Below, piece by piece: positions 28,179 through 36,026 of a DNA stretch of 64,000 nt (positions within the stretch are counted from its first letter, which is position 1; each line of letters starts with the position of its first letter). Position numbers and translations under genes: made by a program. The stretch is from Sphingobacterium thalpophilum (GTDB lineage: Bacteria; Bacteroidota; Bacteroidia; Sphingobacteriales; Sphingobacteriaceae). The notes beneath the pieces were generated by a model that worked only from the letters and a program-made list of their open reading frames with translations, ran no database searches and was not told where the DNA came from. Where the stretch lies: the NCBI RefSeq assembly GCF_038396785.1, contig NZ_CP151087.1, forward strand, positions 3,410,001 to 3,474,000, in the 5' to 3' direction.

Positions 28179-28931
28179 ATGTCAGCACACTACTTTAAAG
28201 CAAGAAAAATACTTGATTTCAAGCCACATCCTTTCTCAATCGGAACGATAAAAGGAGTCCCCAGCGGATATGAGGACAATCATTTTCTTTTAAAGATCTA
28301 TGGCTTAAAACGTGAGGTATTTGACGATTACTATCAGTACCATCTGGAATATTATCTTTCCGGTGAAAACCGTTCAGAAAAGGAATTCTTTTCCCATGTA
28401 TGGCATATCGTTTCCGATAGAATTGATTATTTTAAAGGCCAGAGCCCCTATTCTTCCAAACATCCGCTCTATATTTCCAATATTGGAAAGCTGAATGAAT
28501 TCCTTGATTTTCTCGCACCGCTGGATAAATGGAACATTAGACCAAACGATATGCTGATAAAAGAGAAGGACGGAGAGATCATGAAATTGCGAGCAAAACT
28601 GGAAACCCTGCAAAAGAAACTGGCCGATCTTGAAAAATACGAGGTGTCCGTCAAACCGATGGTACAGGATGACCATCTTCCCACTTTTATCGACCTGCTG
28701 CAACAGATGAGAAATCTGACACTTCCGAATGGAAGGAAGCTCCTGGTCAGCGACCACGAAAGCCCTTATTACAAAATGGTCTCGAAATATTTCGTCTACA
28801 ATGGCAAAGATATACCGGTCAATACCGTGCGTAACTATTTTGTGCAGAAAGATCCAAAAGATTCCATGAAAGGTGTCAAAATCCCCGATGATAAAAAACT
28901 GTTCCAGATAATACCAATAAAACAGGGATAA
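28179..28931 (+). CDS. Unknown protein of the mobilization region, 250 aa
   Basis: Hydrophilic protein of unknown function, about 90 nt upstream of the mobilization genes. Residues 1-110 are mixed alpha/beta (FKARKILDFKPHPFSIG, YQYHLEYYLSGENRSEKEFF). Residues 125-160 form a short coiled coil (GEIMKLRAKLETLQKKLADL). The C-terminal part has PNGRKLLVSDHESPYYKMVSKYF and looks like a small DNA- or protein-binding domain. I know of similar genes preceding relaxase operons in Bacteroidota elements but cannot name a family. Confidence 0.6.
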   Translation: MSAHYFKARKILDFKPHPFSIGTIKGVPSGYEDNHFLLKIYGLKREVFDDYYQYHLEYYLSGENRSEKEFFSHVWHIVSDRIDYFKGQSPYSSKHPLYISNIGKLNEFLDFLAPLDKWNIRPNDMLIKEKDGEIMKLRAKLETLQKKLADLEKYEVSVKPMVQDDHLPTFIDLLQQMRNLTLPNGRKLLVSDHESPYYKMVSKYFVYNGKDIPVNTVRNYFVQKDPKDSMKGVKIPDDKKLFQIIPIKQG

Positions 28932-28997
28932 TAGTGATCCTGTTCGACTACTGAACATGACCAATGGACTCCAATGGTCATCCAGACTATTCTCCCA

Positions 28998-29064
28998 GCA
29001 TCCAATTTTGTACCGGTGGCAAGGCGCAGATGCCGAGCCAGTATTGTTCACAAAATTGGTATGC
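28998..29064 (+). promoter_or_regulatory. Inverted repeat spanning the start of the excisionase-like gene
   Basis: Arms 28998-29011 (GCATCCAATTTTGT) and 29050-29064 (ACAAAATTGGTATGC) pair over 14 positions with one bulged T. The ATG at 29061 is in the 3' arm, so RNA folding or a bound protein could control its translation or transcription. Confidence 0.55.
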
Positions 29065-29345
29065 TTATGGTATTTGACATCCTGACAAAAGAAGACTTAC
29101 AGCAGTTCAAGAAAGAACTACTTGAAGAGATCAGACTGGTTTTAAAACGAGAAAATTCAGGAAACAGCGGAGATAAGGAATGGCTCCGTAGCAGGGAGGT
29201 AAGAAAGAAACTGGACATATCTCCCGGAACCTTGCAGAACCTACGGATCACGGGCATTTTACCCTTTAAGAAGATCGGGGGCAGCATGTACTATCGCAGC
29301 AGTGATGTCGATAAAATGATGGAGGGAGGCAAGGGCAATGGATAA
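29061..29345 (+). CDS. Excisionase-like helix-turn-helix protein
   Basis: A 94-aa protein from the ATG at 29061. Residues about 8-30 form a charged helix (EDLQQFKKELLEEIRLVL). The second half is a MerR/Xis-type winged helix (HTH_17-like): WLRSREVRKKLDISPGTLQNLR followed by ILPFKKIGGSMYYRSSDV. In Bacteroidota mobile elements such proteins act as recombination directionality factors or regulators of mobilization. An upstream in-frame start at 28974 would translate the hairpin arm and has no family look. The last 8 bases overlap the following gene. Confidence 0.8.
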   Translation: MLMVFDILTKEDLQQFKKELLEEIRLVLKRENSGNSGDKEWLRSREVRKKLDISPGTLQNLRITGILPFKKIGGSMYYRSSDVDKMMEGGKGNG

Positions 29346-29655
29346 CAGTATACAGGATCATTACTTTAGTTCATATTTGGAGCAAACCGCAAAAGACAGT
29401 AGGTTGCTTCCATCGCACATCGGACTACTTGCGGCAATGTTTTATTATCACCAGAAAGAACGTCCCGGGGAATTCTTTCATTCCAGCCGTAAAAAGCTGA
29501 TGCATTTTTCACGTATAAAGTCCATTGCGACCTATCACAAATGCCTTTCCGATCTCATCCTTTATGGCTACGTGGATTACATCCCCTCCTGGCATCCGAC
29601 AAAGGCCAGCCGGTTCCGGTTTATCATTGACAATAATCCCGACAGTAATGGCTAG
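29338..29655 (+). CDS. Small winged-helix-like protein of the mobilization operon
   Basis: 105 aa; overlaps the preceding HTH gene by 8 nt and the following gene by 8 nt (ATGGCTAG), a chain of translational coupling. The region LPSHIGLLAAMFYYHQKE followed by SRKKLMHFSRIKSIATYHKCLSDLILYGYVDY resembles a winged helix of plasmid replication or transcription control proteins. Probably a DNA-binding accessory of mobilization. Function is not established from sequence. Confidence 0.65.
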   Translation: MDNSIQDHYFSSYLEQTAKDSRLLPSHIGLLAAMFYYHQKERPGEFFHSSRKKLMHFSRIKSIATYHKCLSDLILYGYVDYIPSWHPTKASRFRFIIDNNPDSNG

Positions 29656-30202
29656 ATCAGATGAGAATATACGGTCAGTCCGTTTCCCAGTGGAAGTGGA
29701 TGGCCGTCTGGCACTGCTCTCCCGTAAACTGGGCAGGACCAAGCGGCAATTGGTGATGGAGATGGTTGATTATTTTTATAGGAGCAAGAAAGACCCTGCT
29801 GACCTGAATGACGAGGTCCTGAAAAAAGAACTTTCCAGTGGGGTAAGCCGTATCCTTTCCTTTATCCGAAAACAGGAGACCGACCTATTGGTTCCCCTGT
29901 ATTCCATGTTGGACGAGCTTGGTGCTGTCACCAAACAGCAATCCGGTCTAATTGATCTGATTTCCGATGAACAGCAGCAGGCATCTGAATTTCTGAAAGC
30001 AAATACGGAATATCTCGGGAGTCTGGATAAAGTCCTTAAAAAAATATTCTTGGGCATTACACAGAAACAGGAATTAAAGGATGGTTTCAGAAGGATCCTT
30101 GAACATTACATTGCCCAGCGGGAAACACTGGGATGGCCGGTATCCAACGCAAAAAAAGAGGAACTGGCAAAACAGGTCAGGGAAGCACTGGATAAACTTT
30201 AG
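29648..30202 (+). CDS. MobC/BfmC-like mobilization accessory protein
   Basis: 184 aa from the ATG at 29648, overlapping the previous gene by 8 nt. The N-terminus (ENIRSVRFPVEVDGRLALLSR, then RTKRQLVMEMVDYFY) looks like a ribbon-helix-helix DNA-binding domain, followed by a long helical region. In Bacteroidota mobilizable elements a protein of this size directly precedes the relaxase and helps it at oriT; here the relaxase starts 6 nt later. An earlier in-frame start at 29525 lies inside the previous gene and is rejected. Confidence 0.75.
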   Translation: MARSDENIRSVRFPVEVDGRLALLSRKLGRTKRQLVMEMVDYFYRSKKDPADLNDEVLKKELSSGVSRILSFIRKQETDLLVPLYSMLDELGAVTKQQSGLIDLISDEQQQASEFLKANTEYLGSLDKVLKKIFLGITQKQELKDGFRRILEHYIAQRETLGWPVSNAKKEELAKQVREALDKL

Positions 30203-30207
30203 CCGCT

Positions 30208-31161
30208 ATGTATATCAATATCACGGATTCCGAAACAGGAAACAATAAAGGAAGTTGTGGCGATCTTGTCGCCTATCTGGAAAAAGAAAACCGCCTTGCC
30301 GATAATAAAAAACAGGAGCACTGGTTCAATGGCGAACGGAACGATATTAGACCCCATGAGGTGCGCATCGGGATTGATGGCAATATTGCCAAACTGGGCA
30401 GGGAGGACAGTAAATTCTTCCTGCTCAATATCAGTCCCAGCAGAAAGGAGATCGATTTCCTGCTCACTACTTATGGCGAGGATGGGGCAAAAGAAAAATT
30501 AAAGGAATATGCCCGAAATTTTAAACGCCCGGGAATAGAAAACAACAAGGATCTGTTATGGTTCGCCAAACTTGAAAACTACCGGTACTATAGCCATAAA
30601 GATAAAGAGGTCAAAAATGGCACGAAAAAAGAAGGCCAGCGCAAGGAAGGTCCACAGATGCACGTTCAGGTCATTGTCAGTCGAAAGGACATTACTAACC
30701 GTATCAAACTGAGCCCGCAGAACAAATCACGGGGCAGGAATGTGGAGCATTCCAAAAAGCTCGGGCAGTTTGACCAGATGGCCTTTAAGCAGTGCGGGGA
30801 ATCTGTATTTGATAGGATGTTCGGTTTTGACCGAAAACTGAAAGAAACTTTGCAGTATGCGAATATCATGAAGAATGGCAATGCGGAACAGAAAGCACGG
30901 CTTCATACCTTTGACAGGCTTCTGGAAAGAGGGGCTATTCCAAAAATGGAAGAAGGCTGGACAGATCGGATACTTGCTAACCCCGCTCAGGACAGCTCTA
31001 CCATACTGCGGGATATATTATCTTCCTTTGCCACAAATGGACTTGGACTCCTGGATATCCTTCTTGATCCCGTTCAGGAGTTTAGCGGTCAGAGTACGGT
31101 CACTGATGAGGAAGAAAGAAAGAGGAAGCGCAAAAAGAAAAAACGGGGACAGCGAAGGTAA
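30208..31161 (+). CDS. BmgA/MobA-like relaxase (DUF5712 type)
   Basis: Predicted DNA-nicking enzyme starting transfer of the element. The 317-aa protein begins MYINITDSETGNNKGS, typical of this Bacteroidota relaxase family. Tyr2 or the YRYYSH region (126-130) may give the nucleophile. His152 in GPQMHVQVIVSRKD supplies the histidine of the metal site. The sequence SPQNKSRGRN and QFDQMAFKQCGESVFDRMF are also family-like. The tail is very basic (RKRKKKKRG). A relaxase without transfer-channel genes points to a mobilizable, not self-transmissible, element. Confidence 0.85.
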   Translation: MYINITDSETGNNKGSCGDLVAYLEKENRLADNKKQEHWFNGERNDIRPHEVRIGIDGNIAKLGREDSKFFLLNISPSRKEIDFLLTTYGEDGAKEKLKEYARNFKRPGIENNKDLLWFAKLENYRYYSHKDKEVKNGTKKEGQRKEGPQMHVQVIVSRKDITNRIKLSPQNKSRGRNVEHSKKLGQFDQMAFKQCGESVFDRMFGFDRKLKETLQYANIMKNGNAEQKARLHTFDRLLERGAIPKMEEGWTDRILANPAQDSSTILRDILSSFATNGLGLLDILLDPVQEFSGQSTVTDEEERKRKRKKKKRGQRR

Positions 31162-31497
31162 AAAAGACTATTCAAATAATTATGAAAGTGGTATAGAACA
31201 ATGATCCAGCATGACATAAAAATTATCTGCCGGATCTTTGCTTCGGCTTTCCCCGAGCCGTTACGCTTCATTTTTTCGGTAAATGTAGGATAGATATATG
31301 GTTTACTGAATATAACCAAAACTTATATACAGTAAAAGATATAAATATATATCTATTGGTATATATAGCTACTGATATGGATATCCATCGTTACCGCTTC
31401 TGCAAATTTACCCACGATGACACAAAGGTCAAGGGTATACTAAACGCCCCTACGCACTCATCCCTAGCCGGCGCCCTTGACCCAATTGTGCCGTCTT

Positions 31498-31544
31498 GCC
31501 TTTTGGTGGCCTAAGCGGTGAGGATGGAATGGTGTGTCCCGACC
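31498..31544 (+). repeat. Diverged direct repeat, copy 1
   Basis: About 47 bases matching 32389-32436 at about 70 percent, with the conserved blocks CCTTTTGGT, GCCT, AGCG and TGTCCC. Between relaxase and the 145-aa gene. Confidence 0.55.
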
Positions 31545-31773
31545 ATCCGGCGACAAGGGAGGGGGAGTAAATATGTATTTATCAGAACAGTAATAAGCTA
31601 TTCTCAAAGAAACAATCAAAAATGGGTTAATAGGCTATGTTATTTTTATAAAGCTGACCATGGTCAAGACCGATAGAGAGAATGCAATAAAAAAGACAGA
31701 CACCCCAACATATAAAAATGTCAAATAGACCAAATAAATCGTATATTAAATTTATTTGCTCCATTTCACTGAT

Positions 31774-31794
31774 TAAGTTGGTGCTACCAACTTA
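31774..31794 (+). promoter_or_regulatory. Perfect palindromic hairpin before a secreted-protein gene
   Basis: TAAGTTGGT / ACCAACTTA, 9 bp with a 3-nt loop, ending 15 nt before the ATG at 31810. Suits an operator or a translation-blocking hairpin. Confidence 0.6.
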
Positions 31795-31809
31795 TTAATA
31801 ACATAAAGT

Positions 31810-32247
31810 ATGAAAAAATTAAAATCATTAGTATTTATCCTATTGATTGGAGTAGGAATTTGCAATGCCCAAACCGGCAAAAACCACTTTATCGACCTAC
31901 CTTCAACCGATCCGAAAACGACTTTTGAGAACGTCTTACAGCTTTTTCTTTCGAGCGATTATTTTGTCCTGTCAGCGGATAAGCACTCAGGATTTATACA
32001 ATGTAAAATCGTTAACGATGACAGCAAAGTTTTTACAAAGCTAAAGGTAGAGATTCTCGAATATAATCTCCTGATACGAGAAAACCAAGATAACGGCGCA
32101 CGGATATATATTCAGGCCAACCTTAAACAAAAAATTCGTTCTGCTAGCGTGAATAACGATGGAGTTTACAGTGATGATATCGGGGTAACTAAAAAGCCAA
32201 AATATTATGAACCCTTGATAACATTTCTTAAATCAAATTTAAACTAA
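31810..32247 (+). CDS. Small secreted protein of unknown function
   Basis: 145 aa with a clean signal peptide (MKKLKSLVFILLIGVGICNAQ, cleavage after AQ or nearby). The mature part is a mixed beta domain, FENVLQLFLSSDYFVLSADKHSGFIQCKI, with one Cys. The shape resembles small periplasmic proteins with a DUF4468-like fold, but I cannot assign it. A perfect hairpin lies just upstream. Confidence 0.6.
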   Translation: MKKLKSLVFILLIGVGICNAQTGKNHFIDLPSTDPKTTFENVLQLFLSSDYFVLSADKHSGFIQCKIVNDDSKVFTKLKVEILEYNLLIRENQDNGARIYIQANLKQKIRSASVNNDGVYSDDIGVTKKPKYYEPLITFLKSNLN

Positions 32248-32388
32248 AACTTGTTTGGCATACGGATAAATATCATCCTTGTTGCAGGATTTTGGCGGAA
32301 AACTGCGCATTAAACATAGTTTATTTTTCATTTTCGTATCTCTATAAATTAATCGCAAGGATCGCTTTTTGTTATATTATACCCACTT

Positions 32389-32436
32389 ACCTTTTGGTTG
32401 CCTTAGCGATGAAAAATAGTATAGATTGTCCCAACC
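32389..32436 (+). repeat. Diverged direct repeat, copy 2
   Basis: Second copy of the repeat at 31498-31544, same orientation, about 890 bp away, on the other side of the 145-aa gene. Confidence 0.55.
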
Positions 32437-32466
32437 TATTTGGCCCAAGTTCTTAATTCTTCAATT

Positions 32467-32992
32467 TTATACATCATCTGTGACACTCAAACAATCCGAA
32501 AAATCAGCTAAAATGCGATTTAACTCTTTTGGTTTTTTTGTCCCCAGATAAAGAATCTCTCCATTTTTTAGGATAACCCTTAAACTATATCGCCCCTGAA
32601 GAACAAAATAGTTTCTGTTCCGGAGCAGATCCAGACCATAGATCCGATAGAATTTTGCTCGTTTATGTTCCACCAGATAAGCTTCTTTTATCGCATACCA
32701 TGGTATAATGGCGAAATGTCGGTCTAACGGAAAGAACCGAAATTGAATCTCCCTGGATGTGATCCGTAATTCCATTTTGATCAGAAGAAAATAAACGGTA
32801 AAGAGGACTGACAACGGGGCACCTGCAATAAAAAGAATATTACCGGCAGGAACATTGCCAAAAGGCTGCCCCAATACAACCTGGACTATAAATCCCGCGA
32901 CAAATAGAATGTTTAAACCAATCTGGATGATCCAGAATAAAGGACTCGTAATCTTTTGTTTTTTCCCGGTACAGTATTGCCATATTATTCAT
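32467..32992 (-). pseudogene. PH-like-domain membrane protein, apparently frameshifted
   Basis: The downstream frame encodes two membrane segments and a bacterial PH-like domain (LRITSREIQFRFFPLDRHFAIIPWYAIKEAYLV ... YSLRVILKNGEILYLGTKKPKELN is the family pattern, given here in parts). No good start exists in that frame: the open frame continues upstream through a membrane segment (LFWIIQIGLNILFVAGFIVQ) to a stop without ATG, and only a TTG at 32874 would leave a cut-down protein. In the neighbouring frame an ATG at 32992 begins MNNMAILYREK; removing one A from the six-A run (T6 at 32959-32964 on +) joins it to QKITSPLFW in frame. So either a real frameshift, slippage, or sequencing error. 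Confidence 0.6.
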
Positions 32993-33082
32993 TGTATTAT
33001 TTTGGGTGAAATAATGTGCCTAGAGGAAATTAACATTGATGAGGCTTCCTTATAGTATTTCAGACAGGTTCATTAATTCGTT

Positions 33083-34297
33083 TTATCTCAACTGTGACAT
33101 ATAGCGGTATATAAAATCGGGGCTCTTGAGCCGCTCTTTACCATATTTATTGATCTGGTCGGCATATTGCATCAGTAACCCGCAGCCTGCTTTATTAAAG
33201 AGTTTTCGGAGACCTTTATCCCCTGAAATATCATAAAGCAGAAAAGCATCCATGCAGTCGACCATAAGGTGTTTTCTGTCCAGCAGTTTCAATTTTGTCA
33301 TTTCTTCAAGCCTATTGCCCTCCGGTGTTCCCGAATTGGTCAGGAAGAGAAAAGTCCGGATCAGCCACTTGTCCCGTTGGAGTGAAATGACAAAGTAGCC
33401 CACTTTGTAGGTGGCAAGATAACATTCCAGCAGTACGTAATCCTTCTTTACAATGGTTTTCACTGTGCCTTCCCGTATAACATATCCAATATAGGCCTGC
33501 ACATATCCCCGCCAAAAAACTGCCCGCTCTTCGAAACGTTCAAGTGCATGCTGCTGGGCGTATATCGGTAGAGCGATATCATCGTCGACATTGATTAATC
33601 CCAGCTGGCTCGGTCTGATGGAGATCCAGTCAAACTCATCTACTTTGGTCGCTGACGGCACTCCCATACGGACAACCGTTCTCTTCTTTCCGTCAACATC
33701 CTGCAGAGCGGTGGTATGGGACAACCTATGCACATGGATTTCGTTAGTCCCGCCGAACTGTTCAACCGCCATCCGGTCAAAACTGAACCGCACCGTTCCT
33801 TTATAAAAATCATAGAGCTGCAGGTCATTGAGGCTCATGATCTGGATGATCTTCATCCGCTGCTCGGCAAACCATTCGGTAGTGGTAAAATAGGGTGCGA
33901 AAACTTCCCTTAATCTGGAAAATCCTTTTATCCTGCCACCGACCCTATACTGGATATAATGCAGGAGTACCAATGCATCGGTCAGAAATCGGGCATAGGA
34001 AATCTTCTCGCCCAATAAGGTCTCGATATGTTGACCACTGAGCAGCTCAGCCAAAGTCTGTTTATAGTTTCTCAGTTCTTCGGCATTCAGGACACGCTTG
34101 CCGTGGGGTATCACCCGAATATCGGGATAACGATATAGGTATAAAAGACGGAGGCTACTTTCTGGCAGTAGTTCGAAATATCCCTTACCGACCAATTTCT
34201 CACAGATAATGCGTAACCGATGGTAAAACACCTGCCGACGGGCCTGTTCCTTTTGGCCATAATTAGTCTTTCTGTGGCTGGATTTACTCATACACAT
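33083..34297 (-). CDS. Unknown 404-aa cytoplasmic protein
   Basis: Large single-domain protein without signal peptide or membrane segments; start ATG 34297 with a second ATG two codons later. It opens with a basic segment (SSHRKTNYGQKEQARRQVFYHR), is rich in aromatic residues and mixes alpha and beta. Recognisable patches include EIHVHRLSHTTALQDVDG and ALPIYAQQHALERFEER, which recalls DUF4338/DUF-like proteins found in Bacteroidota genomes, but I cannot assign a family. It lies alone between the frameshifted PH gene and a long non-coding stretch. Confidence 0.6.
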   Translation of the reverse strand: MCMSKSSHRKTNYGQKEQARRQVFYHRLRIICEKLVGKGYFELLPESSLRLLYLYRYPDIRVIPHGKRVLNAEELRNYKQTLAELLSGQHIETLLGEKISYARFLTDALVLLHYIQYRVGGRIKGFSRLREVFAPYFTTTEWFAEQRMKIIQIMSLNDLQLYDFYKGTVRFSFDRMAVEQFGGTNEIHVHRLSHTTALQDVDGKKRTVVRMGVPSATKVDEFDWISIRPSQLGLINVDDDIALPIYAQQHALERFEERAVFWRGYVQAYIGYVIREGTVKTIVKKDYVLLECYLATYKVGYFVISLQRDKWLIRTFLFLTNSGTPEGNRLEEMTKLKLLDRKHLMVDCMDAFLLYDISGDKGLRKLFNKAGCGLLMQYADQINKYGKERLKSPDFIYRYMSQLR

Positions 34298-34750
34298 CTC
34301 TTTTTATCTGTCATACAGAGAGCTTATTTTTCACTTATGGAGTGATATAAATATTCATTAAGTTAATAAAATATAGGTATAATACCAACTATTAAAGGTT
34401 GAAAAATGGGCTTCGGTCAAATTGACTCCCCCTAAGGATTGAGACAGGTGTTTAAATATAAATGATAACGTGGGAAATATGAGATTAACCGTAAGATCAA
34501 GATTACCATTGAACCTGTGAAGAACAGCGCTAGTTTTTTAAATTAAATTATTGTCTAGAAATGTTCAGTTTTAGCAGTAACAATAAGCTAGCCCAATAAT
34601 AGGTACCTTTGCTATTAGGCAGGTAAGCAGATAAGTTGGCAAAGCACTGATCGGATAAGCTAATGCCCAGTAAAGAAAAAAGGCCCCCACCCCGAGAGAT
34701 AGAGACCAAGTTCTCAATTTTAAATTTCTTGAAATGAAGATATTGTCTAA
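34298..34750. other. Non-coding stretch
   Basis: About 450 AT-rich bases with only weak inverted repeats (GCCCAATA.../...TATTAGGC around 34590-34620). Nothing else seen. Confidence 0.35.
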
Positions 34751-35215
34751 TCAGCCTTTTAAAGATCGAATCTCTTTTTTCAACTCTTCTATTGTTCGAT
34801 TTGCCTCAGATAATTCCTCTCTGCAAATTGTATGTGCTCTTAACAATTCATTATGACTTTCAAGCAGATTAGTATATTTCTGTTGAACTCCTTCAAACTG
34901 TAATTTCAAGTCTGAATAACTCTTCTCTCCTCCAACTGGATTAGATCGAAAATAGGGTGCCAATTCAGGGAAATCAATAGAGAAATCATGAGGTATAGCC
35001 TTCCCATATTTTATCATGATTGAATCGGATAAAAATTCCTTTTTAAAATGATTGTACAATGTGTTAGATTTATAACCAGCTCTTTGAGCGATACTCTCAT
35101 TCGTATCTGTACTCAACGACACTGCGATATATAATGCCAATCCTCTCCCTGTATATTCTTTATCAGTTATTTTGCTATTCTTTTTTCTCACAAAAACTAT
35201 TATCTCAATTGACAT
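34751..35215 (-). CDS. Putative HTH and coiled-coil regulator, 154 aa
   Basis: N-terminal half has a helix-turn-helix-like pattern: ESIAQRAGYKSNTLYNHFKKEF. The C-terminal 50 residues form a coiled coil (YTNLLESHNELLRAHTICREELSEANRTIEELKKEIRSLK, read in parts). No enzyme motif. It diverges from the structured RNA gene: the two start regions lie within about 80 bp, so it may regulate that RNA or share its regulator. Family not identified. Confidence 0.6.
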   Translation of the reverse strand: MSIEIIVFVRKKNSKITDKEYTGRGLALYIAVSLSTDTNESIAQRAGYKSNTLYNHFKKEFLSDSIMIKYGKAIPHDFSIDFPELAPYFRSNPVGGEKSYSDLKLQFEGVQQKYTNLLESHNELLRAHTICREELSEANRTIEELKKEIRSLKG

Positions 35216-35258
35216 AAAGATACGCAGGCTTTATGTTGATAATAAAATTGAAAATAAG

Positions 35259-35288
35259 TTGATTTATATTGATTTTTGTTTATATTTG
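35259..35288 (+). promoter_or_regulatory. Bacteroidota-type promoter of the structured RNA
   Basis: TTG at 35259-35261, 19 nt, then TATATTTG at 35281-35288, matching the consensus TAnnTTTG with correct spacing. Predicted start of transcription near 35295. Confidence 0.65.
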
Positions 35289-35294
35289 TAATAT

Positions 35295-35717
35295 ATAGTG
35301 TTTGTAAAACTATTTTTTTATTGATTTTAATGGAGTAAAATAGAATTAAATCAATAAGATTGGATTAATTGAAGTTAACGAACTCTCGTATCTGAATTTG
35401 GCGATTTGCAATGCGAGTGTGAGTACTGCGTCAATTTTCCTATCTTTGAGAAATCTTTTCTCAGGGTAGGGTTGACGCTTGCTTAGACCATGCATTGCAA
35501 TATAACCTTCGGGTTATACATTGAAAATTACTTCCCTGAGAGTAATGAGTAAAGGTTTCGCCAAAGCCTCAGATGCAAAGGAAGGCAAGTAGTCAACCTA
35601 CTTTTAGCTTTTCGAGAGTTCTTAGAAATAAGAACTGATGAAAACAACAAGTATACAAAATAAGCATTATTGTATGTCATCGAAGAATGGCACCAATAGT
35701 GCTTATTTTGTTTTTTT
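35295..35717 (+). ncRNA. Structured non-coding RNA candidate with own promoter and terminator
   Basis: A gene-free stretch with dense, consistent base pairing. P1 closes it: 35380-35388 GAACTCTCG with 35613-35621 CGAGAGTTC. Inside: a long arm, 35406-35414 TTGCAATGC / 35492-35500 GCATTGCAA, enclosing 35428-35434 GCGTCAA / 35472-35478 TTGACGC and 35439-35444 / 35465-35470 plus 35447-35451 / 35459-35463; a hairpin TATAACC-TTCG-GGTTATA (35501-35518); an arm CTTCC/GGAAG (35531-35535, 35580-35584) with CTGAG/CTCAG inside; AGTAG/CTACT (35588-35602). Beside P1 lies AGTTCTTA-GAAA-TAAGAACT (35617-35636), sharing bases with P1 as an alternative fold. Stable UUCG and GNRA loops are on the + strand only, supporting its transcription. 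Not recognised as RNase P, tmRNA, SRP or 6S RNA. Confidence 0.7.
35655..35717 (+). terminator. Intrinsic terminator of the structured RNA
   Basis: ACAAAATAAGCA (near 35655) pairs with TGCTTATTTTGT, followed by TTTTTTT at 35710-35717. The other side has no T-run, so it acts on + transcripts. Confidence 0.8.
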
Positions 35718-35755
35718 CTCTAGCAAAAAGCAACTGCTTCAAAAATTAGCCTGCC

Positions 35756-35844
35756 CACCCGAATAATCGGGTGAGATAACCCTATACCGCTCCCTTTCTG
35801 TCCCGACCGAATCCGTCATAAATTTTCCAAGGGGCTGGGAGCGG
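35756..35844 (+). promoter_or_regulatory. Two perfect hairpins in the leader of the TlpA-SusC-SusD unit
   Basis: CACCCGA-ATAA-TCGGGTG (35756-35773) and CCGCTCCC (35787-35794) / GGGAGCGG (35837-35844). They sit 180-270 nt before the TlpA start. Could be a mRNA leader element or part of an old attachment or transfer origin. Confidence 0.5.
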
Positions 35845-36026
35845 CTATTCTTATAATCCTAAAAACAGACCAATTTTCATCGAAAAAATGAACGCTATCG
35901 GCGTAACGGATATACCATGCCCTGATTTTTCGACTATAAACAGACCCGATTATGATCACACTCATATTATTAATACTAAAAGATATTCTAAAAACACACC
36001 TTTACAGGGGAAACAACCTGTTAAAG

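Larger units (their letters stand above)
31162..31809. other. Non-coding region downstream of the relaxase, possible oriT area
   Basis: About 650 bases without a gene. It contains a 12-bp palindrome ATGGATATCCAT (31377-31388), a GC-richer block with short inverted repeats (ATGGT/ACCAT around 31529-31546) and one copy of a diverged repeat (31498-31544). Any of these could belong to oriT, which in such elements can lie near the mob genes; nothing proves it. Confidence 0.4.

Noticed and set aside
35295..35717. Retron msr-msd or CRISPR-related RNA
   Set aside because: No reverse transcriptase, Cas gene or repeat-spacer array lies nearby; the closing stem alone is not enough.
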